A stretch of 64,000 bases of DNA from Onthophagus taurus. Lineage: Eukaryota > Arthropoda > Insecta > Coleoptera > Scarabaeidae. Each line of letters starts with the position of its first letter. Position 1 is the stretch's first letter. Below the pieces are notes generated by a model. That model worked only from the letters and a program-made list of their open reading frames with translations, was not told the origin of the DNA and searched no databases. Location: contig NC_091968.1 of NCBI RefSeq assembly GCF_036711975.1, forward strand, positions 22,568,001 through 22,632,000, given 5' to 3'. The translations under genes and the position numbers were made by a program. Shown here piece by piece: positions 10,262 through 21,200 of this stretch.

Positions 10262-13200
10262 CGAATAGCCCAGTGAATCGGTGAAAAAAATTGAAAATTG
10301 AAAAATTTATTAGTGAAAAAATAAATTCAATTTGATCAAAAATTGTTTCAGATAAAATTTGTTTAGAATATGATTTATGATTGATTATTTTAATAAAAAG
10401 TTTTGATATGATTAGTAGATGGCGCTGTATACCGATATATATCATATATATAACATTTTTTTGAGGTTATCTTAATAATTACTGTTTGAATCAAAAAAAT
10501 TTTCAAACAAATCTTATTTAGAATCGAGCCAGTAACAACTTTCATTCAAACATTATTTTCGAATAATCGAAATTATAGAATCTTAAATTTCCCTGTGAAT
10601 AGTACGGTGAAAATAAATTCAATTTGATCAAAAATTGTTTCAGATAAAATTTGTTTAGAATATGATTTATAATTGATTATTTTAATAAAAAGTTTTGATA
10701 TGGTTAGTAGATGGCGCTGTATACCGATATATATATATATATATCATATATGTAACATTTTTTTGAGGTTATCTTAATAATTACTGTTTGAATCAAAAAA
10801 TTTTTCAAACAAATCTTATTTAGAATCGAGCCAGTAACAACTTTCATTAAAACATTTTTTTCGAATAATCGAAATTATAGAATCTTAGATTTCCCTGTGA
10901 ATAGTACGGTGAAAAAAAATTCGATTTTATCAAAAATTGTTTCAGATAAAATTTGTTTAGAATATGATTTATAATGGATTATTTTAATAAAAAATGTTGA
11001 TATGGTTACTAGATGGCGCTGTATACCGATATATATCATATATATAACATTTTTTTGAGGTTATCTTCATAAATATTGTTTGAATCAAAAATTTTTTCAA
11101 ACAAATCTTATTTAGAATCGAGCCAGTAACAACGTTCATTAAAACATTTTTTTCGAATAATCGAAATTATAGAATCTTAGATTTCCTGTGATTAGTACGG
11201 TGAAAATAAATTCAATTTGATCAAAAATTGTTTTAGATAAAATTTGTTTAGAATCAAGGACAGTAGAATCTAAAAGGACTGCTACATTCATTGTATTTTT
11301 GTAGCCCACTACGGGTTGGTTGCCCGCAATTTACGTCACACTATTTGCCACGCCCTGTTAACTATCATTGGTTCTATGCGTTTGCTGTGTGTTAGAGGTT
11401 ATATGATAAAGACAGAAATGATATAGAGGTTATATGAAATAGACATAATACGTCCAAAAAAATTAAACTTCAAAAATATGAATTTATTTTAAAATTATAA
11501 TTAATTAACCCAAAGTAAGATAAACGTTAAATTAAATTTAGTTTATTTTAAAAATAAATTGAGTTTCCTTTTTATATTTTTGTAATAAAATTTTTGTCAA
11601 TACAAGATTTACTTTTGAAGTTATATGAATACGTCTACGATATACGATATAACCTCTAAAAATACACAGCAAACGCATAGAACACAATAACAGCTGACTG
11701 GGCGTGGCAAATGGTGTGACGTAGTGTGCGGGCACGTTGTCACAACAATGAATGTAGCAGTCCTTTTAGATTCTACTGTCCTTGGTTTAGAATGTAATTT
11801 ATAATTGATTATTTTAATAAAAAGTTTTGATATGATTAGTAGATGGCGCTGTATACCGATATATATCATATATATAACATTTTTTTGAAGTTATCTTAAT
11901 AATTACTGTTTGAATCAAAAAAAATTTCAAACAAATCTTATTTAGAATCGAGCCAGTAACAACTTTCATTAAAACATTTTTTTCGAATAATCGAAATTAT
12001 AGAATCTTAAATTTCCCTGTGAATAGTACGGTGAAAATAAATTCAATTTGATCAAAAATTGTTTCAGATAAAATTTGTTTAGAATATGATTTATAATGGA
12101 TTACATATTTTAATAAAAAATGTTGATATGGTTACTAGATGGCGCTGTATACCGATATATATCATATATATAACATTTTTTTGAGGTTATCTTCATAAAT
12201 ATTGTTTGAATCAAAAATTTTTTCAAACAAATCTTATTTAGAATCGAGCCAGTAACAACGTTCATTAAAACATTTTTTTCGAATAATCGAAATTATAGAA
12301 TCTTTGATTTCCCTGTGGATAGTACGGTGAAAATAAATTCAATTTGATCAAAAATTGTTTCAGATAAAATTTGTTTAGAATATGATTTATAATTGATTAT
12401 TTTAATAAAAAGTTTTGGTATGGTTAGTAGATGGCGCTGTATACCGATATATATCATATATATAACATTTTTTTGAGGTTATCTTAATAATTACTGTTTG
12501 AATCAAAAAAATTTTCAAACAAATTTTATTTAGAATCGAGCCAGTAACAACTTTCATTAAAACATTTTTTTCGAATAATCGAAATTATAGAATCTAAGAT
12601 TTCCCTGTGAATAGTACGGTGAAAAAAAATTCAATTTGATCAAAAATTGTTTCAGATAAAATTTGTTTAGAATATGATTTATAATGGATTACATATTTTA
12701 ATAAAAAATGTTGATATGGTTACTAGATGGCGTTGTATACCGATATATATCATATATATAACATTTTTTTGAGGTTATCTTCATAAATATTGTTTGAATC
12801 AAAAATTTTTTCAAACAAATCTTATTTAGAATCGAGCCAGTAACAACTTTCATTAAAACATTTTTTTCGAATAATCGAAATTATAGAATCTAAGATTTCC
12901 CTGTGAATAGTACGGTGAAAAAAAATTCAATTTGATCAAAAATTGTTTCAGATAAAATTTGTTTAGAATATGATTTATAATGGATTACATATTTTAATAA
13001 AAAATGTTGATATGGTTACTAGATGGCGTTGTATACCGATATATATCATATATATAACATTTTTTTGAGGTTATCTTCATAAATATTGTTTGAATCAAAA
13101 ATTTTTTCAAACAAATCTTATTTAGAATCGAGCCAGTAACAACTTTCATTAAAACATTTTTTTCGAATAATCGAAATTATAGAATCTAAGATTTCCCTGT

Positions 13201-14232
13201 GAATAGTACGGTGAAAAAAAATTCAATTTGATCAAAAATTGTTTCAGATAAAATTTGTTTAGAATATGATTTATAATGGATTACATATTTTAATAAAAAA
13301 TGTTGATATGGTTACTAGATGGCGTTGTATACCGATATATATCATATATATAACATTTTTTTGAGGTTATCTTCATAAATATTGTTTGAATCAAAAATTT
13401 TTTCAAACAAATCTTATTTAGAATCGAGCCAGTAACAACTTTCATTAAAACATTTTTTTCGAATAATCGAAATTATAGAATCTAAGATTTCCCTGTGAAT
13501 AGTACGGTGAAAAAAAATTCAATTTGATCAAAAATTGTTTCAGATAAAATTTGTTTAGAATATGATTTATAATGGATTACATATTTTAATAAAAAATGTT
13601 GATATGGTTACTAGATGGCGTTGTATACCGATATATATCATATATATAACATTTTTTTGAGGTTATCTTCATAAATATTGTTTGAATCAAAAATTTTTTC
13701 AAACAAATCTTATTTAGAATCGAGCCAGTAACAACTTTCATTAAAACATTTTTTTCGAATAATCGAAATTATGGAATCTTAAATTTCCCTGTGAATAGTA
13801 CGATGAAAAAAAATTCAATTTTATTAAAAATTGTTTCAAATAAAATTTGTTTAGAATATGATTTATAATCGATTATTTTAATACAAAATTTTGATATGGT
13901 TACTAGATGGCACTGTATACCGATATATATCATATATATAACATTTTTTTGAGGTTATCTTCATAATTATTGTTTGAATCAAAAACTTTTTCAAACAAAT
14001 CTTATTTAGAATCGAGCCAGTAACAACTTTCATTAAAACATTTTTTTCGAATAATCGAAATTATAGAATCTTTGATTTCCCTGTGAATAGTACGGTGAAA
14101 AAAAAATTCAATTTGATCAAAAATTGTTTCAGATAAAATTTGTTTAGAATATGATTTATAATTGATTATTTTAATACAAAAATTTGATATGGTTACTAGA
14201 TGGCGCTATATACCGATATATACATCATATAT
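10262..14232. repeat. ~296-bp satellite array, about 12 copies
   Basis: The landmark gatggcgctgtataccg (or gcgttg) recurs at about 10420, 10711, 11012, 11842, 12139, 12430, 12726, 13022, 13318, 13614, 13907 and 14198. Spacing is 291-301 bp except where an element is inserted at 11255-11784. Units 12726-13614 are nearly identical at exactly 296 bp and share gcgttg in place of gcgctg, a sign of recent local amplification. The unit includes tagaatcgagccagtaac and tttttttcgaataatcgaa. The array sits wholly within the last intron of the FMR1-family gene. Confidence 0.93.
11255..11784. mobile_element. MITE with long TIRs and 9-bp target duplication
   Basis: A 530-bp insertion in one satellite unit. 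It begins CAAGGACAGTAGAATC and ends with the exact reverse complement. The first ~40 bp of the inverted repeats are essentially perfect, and weaker pairing continues for about 150 bp (shared atttgccacgcc and tctatgcgtttgctgtgt). It is flanked on both sides by GTTTAGAAT (11246-11254 and 11785-11793), which occurs once in uninterrupted satellite units, so the insertion is precisely defined. Nine-bp duplication with long TIRs fits the Mutator-like superfamily. No transposase is encoded. Confidence 0.9.
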
Positions 14233-14767
14233 ACAGGGTGGTTCAGTTTTTAATCGGGAAATTTTACTAGGATGTAGTACTTGCCAAAATAATACAAATT
14301 TTTTGTACAAACATAGGGTCGCAACTCTTTTGTTTTCGACCTATGAGAGATCAAAGTTGAGCCAAAAATTTACGTTTTGTTTACATTTAAAACTTTGTAC
14401 GTATGTATACCTTATTTATTGTACCTTATTTTCAACCATACCTTAAACTTCCTCTGCGCCCTCTAAGGGGATGAAATTCACCACCCCCTTAATTTTTTTT
14501 ATAAGAACTTTTTAACGGTGTGAAATATTAACATAAAAAAATACGGGTTGTAAAGCTCATTCTTTAGTGGTACTTTCTTGTCTCTTTAGTATTTTCCTTA
14601 AAATTAACAGTTTCCGTGTAAAAAAATAAAATATCGTGCCATGTACCGCCATGTTTAGCTAAAATTATTCTAAAAGTTGGCTCTGAGAACTTGTAAGTTT
14701 CATTTACAGTGAATCCTCATAATTGTTGATGGCTATTAATAATTTTTGAACAACTGAACCACCCTGT
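14233..14767. mobile_element. 535-bp MITE with ACAGGGTGGTTCAG ends
   Basis: It begins ACAGGGTGGTTCAG and ends CTGAACCACCCTGT, an inverted repeat of at least 14 bp. It is embedded in the tatatcatatat stretch of the last satellite unit, so the duplicated target is a short AT sequence (TA or ATAT). The interior is unique, with only short open frames, and no transposase is present. It resembles non-autonomous Tc1/mariner-type elements. Confidence 0.8.
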
Positions 14768-15114
14768 ATATGATATATAATATTTAATATTGAAAAGATG
14801 AAAAAAATTTCGATTTCAACAAAATTATCGTTACGGACCTGTATTTTTCAAAAATGTGCAAACGATCCGAAACCTTCATGTATGGCTCAAAACCTTTTTA
14901 AAATACATTTATATCACTTAATACATCCTATAATATAAATACGACCTTATAAATCAGCAATTAAAGTGTAAATTTTTTGTCTTTTATAACTTTTTTTGCC
15001 ATAAAGACTACGTCAATATATTTTTTTTACATGACAGCGCGTCCGCTCGAAGGTTAAAAAAAACAAATAAATAAATACTAAATTAAATAAACGAATTTAT
15101 TATTTTATTTCCAG

Positions 15115-15290
15115 GTAATAACGTTCATGGGGAAACACAAAATAATCGTTCATCTAGTGTCGGACCACAAAAGGTGCACCACCAAGATCAACAACAACAA
15201 CAACGGCGTTCATCCACCAACAATAAACCACCACCAAGTCGTCGTAATGACCCAAAACCGAAAGAATTGGTCAATGGGACGACCGCTTAA
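15115..15290 (+). CDS. FMR1: FMR1/FXR-family protein, C-terminal exon
   Basis: Terminal coding exon after acceptor ttatttccag, entering in phase 1 and ending at TAA 15288-15290. It encodes GNNVHGETQNNRSSSVGPQK, a short His/Gln-rich run, then RRSSTNNKPPPSRRNDPKPK and ELVNGTTA. The ending in LVNG-x matches the C-terminus of vertebrate FMRP (LVNGVP), the strongest single cue to family. The low-complexity basic tail is typical of this RNA-binding family. The join from 8852 or from 9126 gives an open frame either way. Confidence 0.85.
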
Positions 15291-15995
15291 TTGAGAAAAA
15301 AAACTTTCTATTTTATTTTTGTTTTTAGTTTATTATTCCTTTTCAATTAAGTTCTAATTATTATAGATTTTTTGAAAAAAAAAAACAAAAAAAAAACAAA
15401 ACAGTTTCTTCAAGTTTTTTCGATTAATACGCGTTGTTGTTTTTCCCCTAAAAACAAGATTAATGCAAAGTTAAAAATAAATATATAATGAGTGTATAAA
15501 AAAAAGAAATAAATGATGAAAGAAGAGGATTAAAAAGAATTATTGGTGAGAGAGACTTTGATAATAACGATTAATAATAATACTTTTCTAACCTTGTAAC
15601 GAAAAAAAAACACCTCCTCTTTTCCCCCCCGAATTCAAGGGGACCGCATTAATTTATGAGTTTTCTTTATTTTTTAATTTATTTTTTTTTCGCGGTTCTC
15701 TAAAAATTAATCTAAGTAGGATGCAAATCTTTTTTTATTTTCAATTTTCTCTCATTTTTTAATTATTAGTGATCGTTTTTTACCAAGTTGCTAAGTTTTA
15801 TTTTATTTTATTTTTTTTGTAATTAATTTTCGCCGGAAAATTTACTTAAAGCGCTTCTATTTGTTCGATCTTATTATTATTTTTTTTTTTTTAGAGTTTT
15901 CGTTTAATTATTATTACGATAAATTTAAACCTTTGTGTCTTTTACACCGATTGTAATAATTTTATTTTGCATTCAATAAAAATTTATAGATTTGC
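15291..15995 (+). other. Probable 3' UTR of the FMR1-family gene
   Basis: T-rich non-coding sequence downstream of the stop, with several AATAAA signals: near 15475, near 15508, and a well-placed one at 15975-15980 followed by a GT/T-rich stretch. Alternative 3' ends are therefore plausible. This is inference from signals only. Confidence 0.5.
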
Positions 15996-16093
15996 GCAAA
16001 TAATAGTATATTTTTTAAATAAAATTTAAACGTCAATGTGACACAAATTCAATGTTACCAACTGTAACTAACTTCACAACAATTTGTCAAGTT

Positions 16094-16358
16094 CTTTGAT
16101 TATATATAATATGGATTGAGCTAACTGAATATATCTACTAACAAAAATGTTGTACAAGGTGAATAGACGCAGATGGAAAGCGATAATGTGAAAGTGTAAC
16201 AAAGATAGATATATTATATGTCAGTACGCTTCTATATCTATCTCACTTCTATCAGTACACCCATTATATGGCAGTACGCTTCTATGTCTATCTCGGTTCG
16301 ATCACCTTGCGCAAGCTATCTCTCTCGTTGGCTCAATCCATATTATATATAATCAAAG
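16094..16358. mobile_element. 265-bp MITE with 8-bp target duplication
   Basis: The ends are CTTTGATTATATATAATATG and its reverse complement, with the pairing continuing through gattgagc. It is flanked by direct repeats GTCAAGTT (16086-16093 and 16359-16366). Eight-bp duplications fit hAT- or P-type insertion. The interior has a repeated agtacgcttctat-tctatctc motif and no coding capacity. The surrounding sequence (ccaactgtaac-aacttcacaac) recurs near 16670, so the MITE split one copy of an older local duplication. Confidence 0.85.
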
Positions 16359-16834
16359 GTCAAGTTAAATATCAATTTTATGAAACGTGACGGTTTTTTT
16401 TTTACTAAAATTAATTAATTTATGCTTAAATCATACGAAAAAAGGAATTTGTTTACGTTTTTTTAATATCCAACCTTTAGAAAGTCCTAAAATAATTAAA
16501 TTAAATTGACGTTTTTTGAAATTTGACGTTTCAAATAATTATTAGTCGTTCAAGTTGATTACCCGTGAATAATAATTATTTACCGCTATTATTGACTCTG
16601 TGAAAAATGACTACTCTTTAAAACTAATTTTTTTAAATAAATTTTTGAATAAAATTTAAACATCAAAGTTACCAACTGTAACCAACTTCACAACAATTTG
16701 TCAAAATGAAATGTCATTTTTATGAAACGTCATTTTTTAAATTAAAATTATAAGTTAATTAACAATATTATAAGGTAATTATGGATAAATATTTTATTAA
16801 CTGCCTTTAATCACAAAAAATTACAATATTTTAA

Positions 16835-17605
16835 TTAATCACTTCCCTCAGAATCGTCTTTATCAATATTATTAACACTACCTTCTAAAAAATTAACTCT
16901 AGCTTCTGCTAAACATTGCAAAATACCACTTTGTGCTTGCAAAGCATATTCTTCTGATAATTCCCTTAATTGAGTTGCAACAAATCGTCCGAATGCGTCA
17001 CAATCATCATTAGATGAATCTTTTTTCATTGTTACATATTCTGGATGAACAGCATCCACTAACGATTTTTGTTTCTTGGTATTTGTTAATTCCAAATTTG
17101 ATTCCCTTTCTCGTTTGTTGCAATTTGGTCCACTTACAACAGCACTACCCACTTCGCTACTAAAACTATCTAACTTAAACACCGAGCTAACTTTAACCAT
17201 GTGAGAGTTGTTAATTTCAATTAATTCGAGATTATCATCATTGGAGTTTCCATCTTTTCCATATAATTGTACTTGACAATATGGCTTTAAAAAGCTATCG
17301 ATTACATTAAACCAAACAACTTTGGGTTTATAAATTTCTTCATCATTCTTTTGTATACTCATATGAATCCTTTTTAATTCCTGGCAATAAGATGATCTAA
17401 CATTTTTAAACTTATGAACTACTTCAGCTGGGCCAAATCCTGTTATATTGAGTCGGTTTGCAATTCTTTCTACAGCTTGACCTCTTACATCTTTCGTTTT
17501 GTAATTTACGTGGTTAGTGTTCCATAAACATTCTTCTGAACGATATAATTCAAGAAATCTTACTATTGTCGTATCAGACATTCGATAAATTAATGAATTT
17601 GCCAT
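16835..17605 (-). CDS. MADF-domain protein (256 aa, intronless)
   Basis: An uninterrupted 256-residue frame. Residues about 13-110 form a MADF (Myb/SANT-like, Adf-1-type) domain. It starts with IVRFLELYRSEECLWN, then NVNYKTKDVRGQAVERIANR-like sequence, then VVHKFKNVRSSYCQELKRI, and ends with the VVWFNVIDSFLKPY motif. This family binds DNA and acts as transcription factors or chromatin adaptors in the nucleus. The central part is acidic and Ser-rich with a basic KRERE/KKQK patch, a likely nuclear localisation signal. A C-terminal helix (FGRFVATQLRELSEEYALQA) occupies the place of the BESS interaction motif. Large numbers of such genes exist in insects and a specific orthologue is not claimed. 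The first ATG is chosen; a second Met at residue 9 is an alternative start. The 5' end and promoter are amplified next door as a tandem array. Confidence 0.88.
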   Translation of the reverse strand: MANSLIYRMSDTTIVRFLELYRSEECLWNTNHVNYKTKDVRGQAVERIANRLNITGFGPAEVVHKFKNVRSSYCQELKRIHMSIQKNDEEIYKPKVVWFNVIDSFLKPYCQVQLYGKDGNSNDDNLELIEINNSHMVKVSSVFKLDSFSSEVGSAVVSGPNCNKRERESNLELTNTKKQKSLVDAVHPEYVTMKKDSSNDDCDAFGRFVATQLRELSEEYALQAQSGILQCLAEARVNFLEGSVNNIDKDDSEGSD

Positions 17606-20575
17606 AATTTTTGGGAGATAAAGTAAAAGGGGTTAAAAAATGTAAACATAGTCAGTTCTTTACAGATTTCTGTAAATTTAATCGCTCAATTTAATTTACT
17701 TAATAAATGAATTAATTAATTTGTGTAATTTTGATGTGAAATTTAAGAATATGGTTTTATTCACTTAAAATTAAAATTATTATTAAAGAAATTTAATGAA
17801 ATATAAACAATTTAATATTTTAAAATATTTCTAATAGATGTCGCCACAATATTTTTTGTTTGTTTACAAAACAAGGTGTTTAAAAGAAAATCTTCGATTC
17901 TGCGTGTTTTCTTTAAATATTATAGTTAGATAACACAGGTAAGTTTATATTTATATAGTTAAACTAAAACATTTGTATTATCTACAATATCATTTGATTT
18001 TAAACATTTTTTCTTAGTTATTAGTGGCATTCATGTTTCTATTTTTCTATTTTTCTATATTTCATACTATCAGTTGTTTAACTCAAGAAATCTCACTAGT
18101 ATTATGTTATATTCGATAAATTAATGAATTTGTTATGATTTTTAAATAATGAAACGGGTTGAAAAGTAAACGCAATCTGTCACTTTTTTTACAGGTTTCT
18201 GTAAATATTTTCGCATAAATCAATTTAAATAATAAATTAATTAATTAATCTGTATAATTTTGATTTTGAGAAGAAATTTAAGAAAATGTTCTCATTTAGT
18301 TTAAATTGAAATTATTTTTAAAACAATTTTATAAAATTTAATTAAAAAAAGTAATTTAGTAGATTCAATAATAGATGTCGCCACAGTATTTTTGTTGACG
18401 TTTTTATTTGTATTATAAGTGTTTGTTTAAAAGAAAATTCTTTTTAATTTTTCAGGGAAAATCTTCGATTCTACAAGTTTTTTCTTTAATTGTTAAAGTT
18501 GGATAATACAGGTAAGTCGTTTAAATATTTTAAATTAAATCGATTGTATAATCTACAATGTTATTTGAATTTGAACATTTTTTTAGTTATTAGTGGCGTT
18601 CATGTTTCTATTTTTCTATATTTCATACTATGAGTTGTTTAACTCAAGAAATCTTATTAGTATTGTGTTATATTGGATAAATTAATGAATTTGTTATGAT
18701 TTTTAAATAATGAAAAGGATTAAAAAGTAAACGCAATCTGTCACCTTTTTACAGGTTTCTGTAAATGTTTTCGCATAAACCAATTTAAATAATAAATTAA
18801 TTAATTAATCTGTATAATTTCGGTTTTGAGGAGAAATTTAAGAAAATGTTTTCATTTACTTTAAATTTAAATTATTTTTAAAAAAATTTTATTAAATTTA
18901 ATTAAAAAAAGTAATTTAATAGATTCGATAATAGATGTCGCCACAGTATTTTTGTTGACGTTTGTGTTTGGATTATAAGTGTTTGTTTAAAAGAAAATTC
19001 TTTTTAATTTTTCAGCGAAAATCTTCGATTCTGCAAGTTTTTTTTACTTAAATCTTAAAGTTGGATAACACAGGTAAGTCGTTTATATATTTAAACTAAA
19101 TCGATTGTATTATCTACAACATTATTTGATTTTGAACATTTTTTCTTAGTTATTAGTGGCATTTATGTTTCTATTTTTCTATATTTCATACAATGAGTTG
19201 TTTAACTCAAGAAATCTTATTAGTATTGTGTTATACTCGATAAATTAATGAATTTGTTATGATTTTTAAATAATGAAAAGGATTAAAAAGTAAACGCAAT
19301 CTGTCACCTTTTTACAGGTTTCTGTAAATGTTTTCGCATAAACCAATTTAAATAATAAATTAATTAATTAATCTGTATAATTTTGGTTTTGAGGAGAAAT
19401 TTAAGAAAATGTTTTCATTTACTTTAAATTTAAATTATTTTTAAAAAAATTTTATTAAATTTAATTAAAAAAAGTAATTTAATAGATTCGATAATAGATG
19501 TCGCCACAGTATTTTTTGTTGACGTTTGTGTTTGGATTATAAGTGTTTGTTTAAAAGTAAATTCTTTTTAATTTTTCAGCGAAAATCTTCGATTCTGCAA
19601 GTTTTTTTTACTTAAATCTTAAAGTTGGATAACACAGGTAAGTCGTTTATATATTTAAACTAAATCGATTGTATTATCTACAACATTATTTGATTTTGAA
19701 CATTTTTTCTTAGTTTTTAGTGGCGTTCATGTTTCTATTTTTCTATATTTCATACTATGAGTTGTATAACTCAAGAAATCTCACTATTATTGTGTTATAC
19801 TCGATAAATTAATGAATTTATTATGATTTTTAAATAATGAAAAGGGTTAAAAAGTAAACACGTCACTTTTTTTACAGGTTTCTATAAATGTTTTCGCATA
19901 AATCAATTTAAATAATAAATTAATTAATTAATTTGTATAATTTGGATTTTGAAGAGAAATTTAAGAAAGTGTTTTCATTTACTTTAAATTTAAATTATTT
20001 TTAAAAAAATTTTATTAAATTTAATTAAAAAAAGTAATTTAATAGATTCGATAATAGATGTCGCCACAGTATTTTTGTTGACGTTTGTGTTTGGATTATA
20101 AGTGTTTGTTTAAAAGAAAATTCTTTTTAATTTTTCAGCGAAAATCTTCTATTCTACAAGTTTTTTCTTTAAATGTTAAAGTTGGATAACACGGGTAAGT
20201 CGTTTATACATTTAAATTAAATCGATTGTATTATCTACAATATAATTTGATTTTTAACGTTTCTTTCTGAGTTATTAGTGGCATTCATGCTTCTATTTTT
20301 CTATATTTCATACTATGAGTTGTATAACTCAAGAAATCTCACTATTATTATGTTATATTCGATAATTAATGAATTTGTTATGATTTTTAAGTAATCAAAA
20401 AGTTTAAGAAAATAAACGCAAACTGTCACTTTTTTTACAGGTTTCTGTAAATATTTTCGCATAAATCAATTTAAATAATAAATTAATTAATTAGTTTATA
20501 ATTTTGATTTTGAGGAGAAATTTATGAAAATGTTCTCATTTACTTAAAATTGAAATTATTTTTGAAAGATTTTAT
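17606..20575. repeat. ~560-bp tandem array derived from the MADF gene 5' region
   Basis: The landmark atagatgtcgccaca recurs near 17838, 18373, 18936, 19497 and 20056 (spacing 535-563 bp). A second landmark, cgataaattaatgaattt, is the reverse complement of MADF codons within NSLIYR. It appears in the gene near 17582 and again near 18114, 18672, 19231, 19802 and (one-base deletion) 20359. Each unit therefore carries about 60 bp matching the start of the MADF frame plus its upstream region. In the copies the ATG is ATA and stops follow, so they are not functional starts. Each unit also has a donor-like ACACAGGTAAGT (changed in some) and a later tttttcttag on the + strand. Confidence 0.85.
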
Positions 20576-21046
20576 GAGTAATTCTCGCATATCAATGACA
20601 TAAAAGGTAGAAAAAGACTTAATTACACAACTTTATTTATTTTCTTGTTTTATACATCCTAAAAATAAATACATGTACATCTCTGGTATAAAGAATGTAT
20701 ATATACATCTAATAATTCAATTTCGATTATTTTGGATTACACCTGATTTTTACTTTTTATTTATATCTTTTTTTGTTTGACATATTAATACCGAGTGATA
20801 CATTCAATCAAATCACGCGCTAACTTCACGTGGATCAAACAATCACTTTGATTTTTTAATTTATCTTCATTCGTATAGCAGATATGTTTATTTTTTTTTA
20901 ATTCCTGATAAACCAGCAGATGATAGATATTAAAATTCCCAAAAATGCGTATTTCTCATATCACAGAACGGAAACTTTCTTACCCTCATAAAATAAATTA
21001 AGCATAAATATTTTTTTAATTAATTAACACATTACATTTATTTAAT
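20576..21046. other. AT-rich region, probable 3' flank/UTR of the C2H2 gene
   Basis: No coding signal. It lies downstream of the minus-strand zinc-finger stop codon and may include its 3' UTR. AATAAA-like strings on the minus strand are present but too common here to single one out. Confidence 0.4.
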
Positions 21047-21200
21047 TTAAAGTAGCCGTTCGCATTCCTCCGTTATAATCGTATCATCTTCATCTGATTC
21101 GGTTAAAATTCCATCATCATCACCTGACCAATGATCAAATTCTTCTTTGTGATGTTCCAACGACATCAACGATGGGAATAAACTATCGCAAGCCGAACAC
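21047..21200 (-). CDS. C2H2 gene, exon 4 (second finger and acidic tail)
   Basis: Begins after acceptor gtttag. It supplies finger two ([17 protein letters not shown]...FDHW) and an acidic C-terminus ([18 protein letters not shown]) up to TAA at 21049-21047. The codons stay open and the amino-acid pattern is clearly non-random for this AT-rich region. Confidence 0.8.

Larger units (their letters stand above)
9127..15114 (+). other. Last intron of the FMR1/FXR-family gene
   Basis: A 6-kb intron from gtaagt to ttatttccag. It contains CTAG-palindrome repeats (about 9530-9760 and 10130-10260), scattered cagggtgt transposon-end pieces (9818-9990), a 296-bp satellite array, a MITE with a 9-bp duplication, and a 535-bp MITE. 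No further coding exon was recognised. Confidence 0.65.

Noticed and set aside
10056-10445. Open frame with [10 protein letters not shown] and LELT-DLELE runs
   Set aside because: The periodic peptide is produced by the CTAG-palindrome repeat on either strand; both strands are open for the same reason, and no start, splice or domain evidence supports a gene.
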